NCBI RefSeq assembly: GCF_016888335.1
Contig: NZ_JAFEJG010000004.1
Coordinates: forward strand, 2,418,001-2,482,000
Direction: 5' to 3'
DNA from: Janibacter endophyticus
GTDB lineage: Bacteria; Actinomycetota; Actinomycetes; Actinomycetales; Dermatophilaceae
DNA length: 64,000 bases
The position numbers were made by a program, and so were the translations under genes. Within the stretch, counting starts at the first letter, position 1; every line of letters begins with the position of its first letter. The notes below the pieces were generated by a model. It searched no databases, was not told where the DNA came from, and was given only the letters and a program-made list of their open reading frames with translations. Shown in pieces: positions 58,946 to 64,000 of the stretch.

Positions 58946-59373
58946 GTCAGTCCGCTCCAGGTGTGGCTGCCGTCGGCCTCGTGCTGCTTCTTCCAGATCG
59001 GCACGCCGTGCTTGACCGCCTCGACGACCGCGCGGCAGACCTCGAAGGTGGGGGCCCGGTGGGTGCTCACCGCGACGACGACGAGGGCGAGGTCGCCGAC
59101 CTCGAGGTGGCCGATGCGGTGGACGGCGACGACGTCGACGACGCCGTCCGGGTCGCTCTGCGCGAGCGCCTCCGCGACGACGCGCTCGATGATCTGCTGC
59201 GCGTCGGGGTGGGCGCTGTAGTCGAGCGAGACGACCTCGCCGCTCGCCTCGGGATCGTGGTCGCGGACCTGGCCGACGAAGCTCGTCACCGCGCCGTCCG
59301 TCGCGTCGGAGACCTCGGCCATGAGGCCGGGCAGATCGATGGGGGTCTCGGTGACCTCGGCGCGGAAGCCCAT
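58939..59373 (-). CDS. moaE: Molybdopterin synthase catalytic subunit
   Basis: A 144-residue protein with VTSFVGQVRDHD, LDYSAHPDAQQII, VAVHRIGHLEVGDLALVVVA and the catalytic Lys region VPIWKKQH. It pairs with MoaD to add two sulfurs to cPMP. Its ATG shares a base with the moaB stop (ATGA, 59371-59375 region), indicating tight coupling. Confidence 0.95.
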   Translation of the reverse strand: MGFRAEVTETPIDLPGLMAEVSDATDGAVTSFVGQVRDHDPEASGEVVSLDYSAHPDAQQIIERVVAEALAQSDPDGVVDVVAVHRIGHLEVGDLALVVVAVSTHRAPTFEVCRAVVEAVKHGVPIWKKQHEADGSHTWSGLTC

Positions 59374-59882
59374 CAGTGGTCGCCTCCGGCGAGCTGGTCG
59401 AGAAGGTGCGGTACGAGGGGCAGGACGACGTCGAGGCCCTCGGCGACGGCCTTCGGGCTGCCGGGGAGGTTGACGACGAGCGCGCCCGGGATGGCCTCCG
59501 TCGGCCGGACGACGCCGACGATCCCGCGGGTCAGCACGGCGTGCGGCGAGGCCTGCGCGCCGGTCGCGCGGAGCAGCTCGGCGATGCCGGGGACCTCGAG
59601 GTCGATCACCGTGCGCGTGCCCTCCGGCGTCTCGTCGCGAGGGCCCACACCGGTACCACCCGAGGTGACGACGAGGCGGGCGCCGTCGGCGAGCGCGGCG
59701 CGCAGCGCCGCCTCGACCGGGGTCGCCCCGTCGGGCACGACGACGACCTGCGCGTCGTACCCCTTCGCCCCGAGGATCTCGGCGGCCGCCGGACCGGAGA
59801 GGTCGGCTCGCTCCCCCGTCGCGCTGCGGTCGGAGACCGTGACGACGACTGCGGGGACGCTGGAGGTCGCAGGCTGAGTCAT
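59373..59882 (-). CDS. mog: Molybdopterin adenylyltransferase (MogA/MoaB family)
   Basis: A 169-residue protein that adenylates molybdopterin before MoeA acts. VVVTVSDRSATGERADLSGP and LVVTSGGTGVGPRDETPEGT are the MogA/MoaB signature; ALVVNLPGSPKAVAEG follows. ATG at 59882 is chosen because the HTVSDR strand then begins near residue 12; a longer frame would enter the upstream hairpin. It heads the minus-strand moaB-moaE-moaA operon. Confidence 0.93.
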   Translation of the reverse strand: MTQPATSSVPAVVVTVSDRSATGERADLSGPAAAEILGAKGYDAQVVVVPDGATPVEAALRAALADGARLVVTSGGTGVGPRDETPEGTRTVIDLEVPGIAELLRATGAQASPHAVLTRGIVGVVRPTEAIPGALVVNLPGSPKAVAEGLDVVLPLVPHLLDQLAGGDH

Positions 59883-59923
59883 CCCGCTCACCGTACCCGT
59901 GATCCGCGCCATCCCCAGACACG

Positions 59924-59970
59924 GGTCGAGGTGATACCCGCCGACATCATCGGCGCGTATCACCTCGACC
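59924..59970 (-). promoter_or_regulatory. Long inverted repeat upstream of the moaB-moaE-moaA operon
   Basis: Perfect 14-bp arms GGTCGAGGTGATAC (59924-59937) and GTATCACCTCGACC (59957-59970), enclosing a second small stem GCCGA/TCGGC. It lies about 40 bp upstream of the moaB start and 43 bp past the acyl-CoA dehydrogenase stop. It could be the dehydrogenase terminator, an operator for the moa operon, or a structured leader. There is no T-tract. Confidence 0.5.
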
Positions 59971-60012
59971 GGGTGACCTCGTACCTCGCCCCCAACCTCA
60001 CCTGCGTCTTCC

Positions 60013-61167
60013 TCAGAGACCGAGGTCGCGGCCGATGAGCTCCTTCATGATCTCGTTCGTGCCGGCCCAGATCTTGTGGACGCGGGCGTCGCGCCAGGCG
60101 CGGGCCACGCGGTACTCGTTCATGAAGCCGTAGCCACCGTGGAGCTGGACGCACTCGTCGAGGACGGCGCACTGGACCTCGGCGGCCCACCACTTCGCCT
60201 TGGCGGCGTCGACGGCGGTGAGCTTGCCCTCGGCGTGCGCGGCGACGCAGTCGTCGACGTAGGCCTCGGTGACCTCGACCTTGGTCACCATCTCGGCGAG
60301 CTTGAACTTGTTGTGCTGGAAGGTGCCGATCGGCTGACCGAAGGCCTTGCGCTCCTTCGTGTACTCGATCGTCTCCTCAAGGATCTGGCGCGCGTTGGCG
60401 ATGTTGGCGATCGCGTTGCCGAGACGCTCCTGCGGGAGCTTCTGCATCATCGAGATGAAGCCCATGCCCTCGGGGCCGAGCAGCCGGTCGGCGGGCAGGC
60501 GCACGTTGTCGAAGAAGAGCTCGGAGGTGTCCGACTCGGGCTGGCCGACCTTGTCGAGCGGCTGGCCCTTGGTGAAGCCCTCGTCCTCCTTCTCGAGGAC
60601 GAAGAGGGAGATGCCCTTGGCGCCCTTCGTCGGGTCGGTGCGGGCCGCGACGACGGCGAGGTCGCACTGGTGACCGTTGGTGATGAAGGTCTTGGAGCCG
60701 TTGAGGATCCAGTCGCCGGAGCCGTCGTCGGCCGTGACCGCGGTCGTCTTGAGCGCGGCGAGGTCGGAGCCACCGTTGGGCTCGGTCATGCCGATGGAGA
60801 GGATCTTCTCGCCGGCGACGACGCCGGGGAGCCAGCGCTGCTTCTGCTCCTCCGTGCCGAGCGCGACGATGTACGGCGCGGTGATGTCGGAGTGGATCCC
60901 GAAGCAGGACGCGACAGCCGCGGTGAACTTCGAGAGCTCCTCGGCGAGGACCGCGTTGAAGCGGTAGTCCTCGATGCCCGCGCCGCCGAACTCCTCGGGG
61001 ATGGTCAGGCCGAAGAAGCCCTGCTTGCCGGCCTCGAGCCACAGGTCCCGCGGGATGGTGTGCTCGCGGATCATCTCCTCGGCGCGGGGCGTGAGGTTGC
61101 GGTCGACGAACTCCTTGACGGAGGCGCGGAAGGCCTCGTGGTCCTCGTCGTAGATGTTGCGGGGCAT
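60013..61167 (-). CDS. Acyl-CoA dehydrogenase, long-chain (LCAD) type
   Basis: A 384-residue FAD enzyme of beta-oxidation. MTEPNGGSDLAALKT is the FAD/substrate motif. The usual catalytic Glu position (IYEGTNE) reads IWAGTNEIMKELI, but LPQERL places Glu247 where LCAD and isovaleryl-CoA dehydrogenases carry their base, so activity is expected. ATG at 61167 (MPRNIYDEDH) is chosen, seven codons inside a longer frame. It is divergent from a TetR gene, with a perfect palindrome between them. Confidence 0.92.
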   Translation of the reverse strand: MPRNIYDEDHEAFRASVKEFVDRNLTPRAEEMIREHTIPRDLWLEAGKQGFFGLTIPEEFGGAGIEDYRFNAVLAEELSKFTAAVASCFGIHSDITAPYIVALGTEEQKQRWLPGVVAGEKILSIGMTEPNGGSDLAALKTTAVTADDGSGDWILNGSKTFITNGHQCDLAVVAARTDPTKGAKGISLFVLEKEDEGFTKGQPLDKVGQPESDTSELFFDNVRLPADRLLGPEGMGFISMMQKLPQERLGNAIANIANARQILEETIEYTKERKAFGQPIGTFQHNKFKLAEMVTKVEVTEAYVDDCVAAHAEGKLTAVDAAKAKWWAAEVQCAVLDECVQLHGGYGFMNEYRVARAWRDARVHKIWAGTNEIMKELIGRDLGL

Positions 61168-61211
61168 GGGGGCCAGACCTTTCGTCACAACGGTGTCGGC
61201 TCGCCGACAGT

Positions 61212-61231
61212 GGCTAAGCGCTTGCTTAGCC
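61212..61231. promoter_or_regulatory. 20-bp palindrome, TetR-type operator
   Basis: GGCTAAGC-GCTT-GCTTAGCC, perfect, between the divergent acyl-CoA dehydrogenase and TetR genes (44 bp from one start and 27 bp from the other). The size and symmetry are typical for a TetR dimer pair, implying control of both genes. Confidence 0.75.
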
Positions 61232-61258
61232 TAGGACGAAGGGGGCATCCTGGGCAAC

Positions 61259-61864
61259 GTGACGACCCGCACCCTCGCGACCCCGATGTCGGAGAGCCCT
61301 GCCGTGATGCGCCTCTTCGAGGCCGCCGCGGATGCCTTCGCGGCCAAGGGCTTCCACGCGACGACCACCCGGGACATCGCCTCGCGGGCCGGGCTGTCCC
61401 CCGCCGGCGTGTACGTCCACTTCGCGAGCAAGGAGGACCTCCTCTACCAGCTGTGCCGCGAGGGTCACGAGGTCGCGCGCGACGCTCTGGCCGCCGCGGC
61501 CGCCGAGGCCGGCGGCCCGAAGGAGGCGCTGAGCGACGTCGTCGGCACCTTCGCCCGGTGGCACGCCGAGCAGCACCAGGTCGCGCGCATCGTCCAGTAT
61601 GAGTTCCGCCACCTCACCGAGGAGCACCGCAACGAGGTCCTCGGCCTGCGTCGTGAGATCGACGGGATCGTCACCCAGGTCATCGAGGCCGGCGTGACGA
61701 GCGACGACTTCTCGGTCTTCGACCCGCGCGCCACGGCGCTGGCCGTCACCTCGATGGCCGTCGACGTCGCCCGGTGGTACCACCCCGGAGTCCGCCAGAG
61801 CCCGGAGGAGATCGGGCGCACCTACGCCGGCTTCGCCCTGCGGCTCGTCGGCGCCGGCAGCTAG
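61259..61864 (+). CDS. TetR-family transcriptional regulator
   Basis: A 201-residue regulator with N-terminal HTH (ATTTRDIASRAGLSPAGVYVHFASKEDLLYQL) and a helical ligand domain resembling KstR2/FadR-type acyl-CoA sensors in length. It is divergent from the LCAD-type gene and probably represses it until a fatty acyl-CoA binds. GTG start at 61259. The stop shares CTAG with the convergent pentapeptide gene stop (61861-61864). Confidence 0.9.
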   Translation: MTTRTLATPMSESPAVMRLFEAAADAFAAKGFHATTTRDIASRAGLSPAGVYVHFASKEDLLYQLCREGHEVARDALAAAAAEAGGPKEALSDVVGTFARWHAEQHQVARIVQYEFRHLTEEHRNEVLGLRREIDGIVTQVIEAGVTSDDFSVFDPRATALAVTSMAVDVARWYHPGVRQSPEEIGRTYAGFALRLVGAGS

Positions 61865-62463
61865 TCGAGGTCGATGCCGAAGGGGGCGAGCAGCCCCGAC
61901 GCCCCCACGAGGTCGACCTTGAGCCCGGTCACCTCGTTGTCCCGCGGGTCGATGACATAGCCGTGGCTGCTGCGCAGGTCCGTCGCGCGCAGGTCGGCCC
62001 GGATGATGCGCGCGCCACGCAGGTCGCACTCATCGAGCACGGCGCCGCGCAGGATCGTCCCGTCGAGGTCGGCGTCGACGAGGGTGCAGCGCTCGAGCCG
62101 GGCCGCGGTGAGGTCGGCGCCCCCGAATGCCCCGAGGTCGAGCCGGCAGTCGGTCCAGGTGCTCGAGTCCGGCGGGATCGTCGGCCTGGCGAGGGATCCC
62201 CACGCCGTCCCGAGCGCCCGGACGCCGGCGAACGCGCAGCCGTCGAGGACCGTGTCCGGCAGCCGAGCCCCGGACAGATCCGCCCCCACGAAGGTGCACT
62301 GCTCGAAGCGGCACGCGGCGAGCGTCGCCCGGGCGAAGGAGCCGGTGAGGGTGCACCCGACAAAGGTCACCCCTTCGCACCGCTCCCCCTCGGCGAGGTC
62401 CCCGGCGAAGGTCTCGTCGGCGATCTCTCGACGGCCGGCGATCTCGTCGGTCAGGGCGCTCAT
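61861..62463 (-). CDS. Pentapeptide-repeat protein
   Basis: A 200-residue protein with runs of A(D/N)Lxx-type repeats in two blocks: CRFEQCTFVGADLSGARL and LDGCAFAG, then ADLTAARLERCTLVDADLDG and LRGAVLDECDLRGARIIRADL. These fold as right-handed quadrilateral beta-helices, which can mimic DNA, as in Qnr/MfpA. The last 25 residues (NEVTGLKVDLVGASGLLAPFG) fit the Qnr-like family end. A gyrase-protection role is possible but not shown by sequence alone. Confidence 0.85.
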   Translation of the reverse strand: MSALTDEIAGRREIADETFAGDLAEGERCEGVTFVGCTLTGSFARATLAACRFEQCTFVGADLSGARLPDTVLDGCAFAGVRALGTAWGSLARPTIPPDSSTWTDCRLDLGAFGGADLTAARLERCTLVDADLDGTILRGAVLDECDLRGARIIRADLRATDLRSSHGYVIDPRDNEVTGLKVDLVGASGLLAPFGIDLD

Positions 62464-62530
62464 GCCCTCACGCTACGGCCGGCGCCGAAGGGTTGACGAG
62501 GGTCCGGACACGCGCAATAGTTTCCATGTT

Positions 62531-62542
62531 GGTTAATTAACC
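62531..62542. promoter_or_regulatory. Palindrome GGTTAATTAACC upstream of the ArsR gene
   Basis: A perfect 12-bp palindrome, extended to TTGGTTAATTAACCGA, 20 bp before the ArsR start. It is the only AT-rich site in this region and probably the operator of the ArsR-type repressor. Confidence 0.65.
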
Positions 62543-62561
62543 GATCGGTGAAGGACAAACG

Positions 62562-62897
62562 GTGGACGACGAGCTCAGCCTCATCTTCGCGGCCCTGGCC
62601 CACCCGGCCCGGCGGGCGATCGTCGCCCGCCTCCGGGGTGGCGAGGCGACGGTGAACGAGCTCGCCGAACCCTTCGCGATGTCCCTGCCGGCGGTCTCCA
62701 AGCACCTCGCGGTGCTCGAGCGTGCCGGGCTGGTGACCCGCAGCCGCGTCGGCCAGACGCGACCCTGCCGGCTCTCCCCGGCCGCGCTCACCCTCGCTGC
62801 CGACTGGCTGGGCGATCCCAGAGAGCTCCTGGAGAAGCGTCTCGACCGGCTCGACGACCACCTCACCCGCATCCAGCGCAAGGAGAGCACGACATGA
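62562..62897 (+). CDS. ArsR-family transcriptional regulator
   Basis: A 111-residue winged-helix repressor: FAALAHPARRAIVARLRGGEATVNELAEPFAMSLPAVSKHLAVLERAGLVTR. There is no Cys metal motif, so it belongs to the ArsR group that accompanies SRPBCC proteins rather than to the metal sensors. GTG start at 62562; its stop overlaps the SRPBCC gene by 4 bp. Confidence 0.92.
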   Translation: MDDELSLIFAALAHPARRAIVARLRGGEATVNELAEPFAMSLPAVSKHLAVLERAGLVTRSRVGQTRPCRLSPAALTLAADWLGDPRELLEKRLDRLDDHLTRIQRKESTT

Positions 62898-63388
62898 GCA
62901 CGACGCAGAGCACCTCACCGAAGAGGGCGCAGATCACCTTCCCCACCGACACCGAGATGGTCATCACCCGTCACTTCTCGGCACCGCGCGAGCTCGTCTG
63001 GCGCGCGTACACCGAGGCCGAGCACGTCCGCGAGTGGTTCGGCTGCGACATGATGGAGATGACCGAGGTCACCTCCGACGTCCGACCGGGCGGCCGCTAC
63101 CGCTACGTCGGCCGCGACGACCAGATGGAGCACCCGTTCTCCGGGGAGTACCTCGACGTCGAGGCCCCTGAGCGGCTCGTCTCCACCGAGACCTACGAGA
63201 ACGTCCCCGGGTCGGAGCACCGCTGCGAGCTGACCCTCGAGGAGGTCGACGGCGGCACCCTCCTCACCGAGCGGCTCACCTACCCCTCGAAGGAGGCCCG
63301 CGACGGGCACGTCGACTCCGGCATGGAGCACGGGGTCCAGCAGTCGTACGACGGGATCGAGCAGATCGCGCAGCGCCTCGCCGCCTGA
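62894..63388 (+). CDS. SRPBCC/AHSA1-domain protein
   Basis: A 164-residue protein of the AHSA1 (activator of Hsp90 ATPase homologue 1-like) SRPBCC family, a hydrophobic-cavity fold. ITRHFSAPRELVWRAYTEAEHVREWFG and RPGGRYRYVGRD are typical. The ligand is unknown. ATG at 62894 overlaps the ArsR stop, a very common actinobacterial pair under ArsR control. Confidence 0.9.
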   Translation: MSTTQSTSPKRAQITFPTDTEMVITRHFSAPRELVWRAYTEAEHVREWFGCDMMEMTEVTSDVRPGGRYRYVGRDDQMEHPFSGEYLDVEAPERLVSTETYENVPGSEHRCELTLEEVDGGTLLTERLTYPSKEARDGHVDSGMEHGVQQSYDGIEQIAQRLAA

Positions 63389-63503
63389 CTCTTCACCGTC
63401 CGTCCGGATTCGGTCAGGACTTGTCCAGCGGACGGTCAGGACGGCTACCCGCGGCTCTAGATTCCGAGCGACCCATCCCCTGGTCGCTCGAAGGAGAGCC
63501 CCG

Positions 63504-64000
63504 ATGCCCCGATCCCGCCACCTCGTCGCAGCCGGCACCGTCCCCGTCGTCACGCTCGTCGCCTCGGTGGTGTTCGGGGCGTCTGCCGCCTCCGCCGCCG
63601 CCCCGCGGTACGTCGCCCTCGGCGACTCCTACTCCTCCGGGACCGGCACCCGCGAGTACCTCGCGGACGGCACCTCCTGCCAGCGCTCGGTGCGCGCCTA
63701 CCCCTCCCTCGTCGCCGCCGCGGGCGGGCTCGACCTCAACCTCCGGGCCTGCTCCGGCGCGACCGTCGCCGACGTCACGAACACCCAGCTCTCCGCGCTC
63801 GACGCCGGCGTGGCCCGCGTGACGATCTCCGTCGGCGGGAACGACGCCGGCTTCGCGGACGTCCTCACCGAGTGCGCCATGCCCGGCTGGGCCAGCGACT
63901 GCAACGGTGACATCGACACGGCGACCGCCTACATCAACGGCATGCTCCCGGGGCGCCTGTCCACCCTCTACTCCTCGATCCGCGCCAAGGCACCGAACGC
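63504..64000 (+). CDS. Secreted SGNH/GDSL hydrolase, N-terminal part (3' end outside window)
   Basis: At least 165 residues, open to the window edge. A signal peptide (MPRSRHLVAAGTVPVVTLVA ... ASAASAAA) precedes YVALGDSYSSGTG (block I Ser), and VTISVGGNDAGF is block III. It resembles secreted actinobacterial SGNH lipases/esterases such as Streptomyces phospholipase or Rhodococcus-type enzymes. AAGGAG lies 8 bp before the ATG. The 115-bp gap before it holds no gene. Confidence 0.9.
   Translation, partial: MPRSRHLVAAGTVPVVTLVASVVFGASAASAAAPRYVALGDSYSSGTGTREYLADGTSCQRSVRAYPSLVAAAGGLDLNLRACSGATVADVTNTQLSALDAGVARVTISVGGNDAGFADVLTECAMPGWASDCNGDIDTATAYINGMLPGRLSTLYSSIRAKAPN

Noticed and set aside
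59924-59970. Molybdenum cofactor riboswitch
   Set aside because: Only a simple nested inverted repeat is visible; the multi-stem architecture of known Moco riboswitches cannot be traced.
1-64000. CGAAGGGG as a KOPS/SRS segregation motif
   Set aside because: It resembles GGGNAGGG and GAGAAGGG, but the two orientations are nearly balanced in this window. The interpretation is not excluded genome-wide.
1-64000. Mobile elements, prophage or defence island
   Set aside because: No transposase, integrase, phage structural, restriction-modification or toxin-antitoxin gene was recognised, and codon use is uniform.

Overview
The window is high-GC DNA from an actinomycete, most likely Micrococcales and probably Intrasporangiaceae-like. 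This rests on strong C/G preference at third codon positions, frequent GTG starts, and actinobacterial gene families: an Rv2466c-like DsbA protein, truncated haemoglobin GlbO, paired ClpP1/ClpP2 and DUF6457. The order valS, clpX, clpP2, clpP1, tig, tRNA-Pro/tRNA-Gly, rpiB, Rv2466c-like, pepN, glbO, alpha-glucosidase parallels the segment around Rv2448c-Rv2471 in Mycobacterium tuberculosis. The first 28 kb is therefore mainly conserved core chromosome. I see no phage, transposon, CRISPR array or recognisable defence island.

Layout. 1-6.9 kb: end of valS, a CPBP membrane protease, and on the minus strand clpP1-clpP2 and clpX-glcD-like genes, with two candidate ClgR boxes. 6.9-16 kb: a divergent GH13 enzyme, a four-gene ABC exporter/two-component operon (each junction a 4-bp overlap), and an MFS transporter/PaaI thioesterase pair divergent from a LacI regulator with two tandem operators. 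16-28 kb: tig, two tRNAs, a small tandem repeat, trmB, a SpoIIE-type phosphatase, rpiB, an Rv2466c-like protein, pepN, mscS, glbO, an alpha-glucosidase and a phosphodiesterase. 28-36 kb: an inositol monophosphatase, thioesterase and hypothetical genes behind an iron-box-controlled siderophore ABC uptake operon, then recQ with a fused C-terminal domain. 36-42 kb: a MocR/YczE pair, a TesB-GNAT fusion and glgX.

42.2-59.9 kb is a nitrate respiration block. It holds two NarK-type transporters, a HTH regulator with three C-terminal cysteines (SufR-like) overlapping narG, narGHJI, and a complete molybdenum cofactor set (moeZ-type moeB, moeA, moaC, mobA, moaD, moaA, moaE, moaB/mog). The genes together supply nitrate import, the respiratory reductase, its chaperone and its bis-MGD cofactor. 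A glycosyltransferase with two apparent frameshifts lies inside the moa cluster. 60-64 kb: an LCAD-type acyl-CoA dehydrogenase with a divergent TetR regulator, a pentapeptide-repeat protein, an ArsR/SRPBCC pair, and the start of a secreted SGNH hydrolase.

The most unusual signal is not a gene. The octamer CGAAGGGG (CCCCTTCG on the other strand) occurs at least 50 times by hand count, against about five or six expected from base composition. It forms the base of several intergenic hairpins, and inside genes it uses the locally rare codons GAA and GGG. Both orientations are common, a pattern more like a DNA-uptake-type word embedded in terminators than a polar chromosome-segregation motif.
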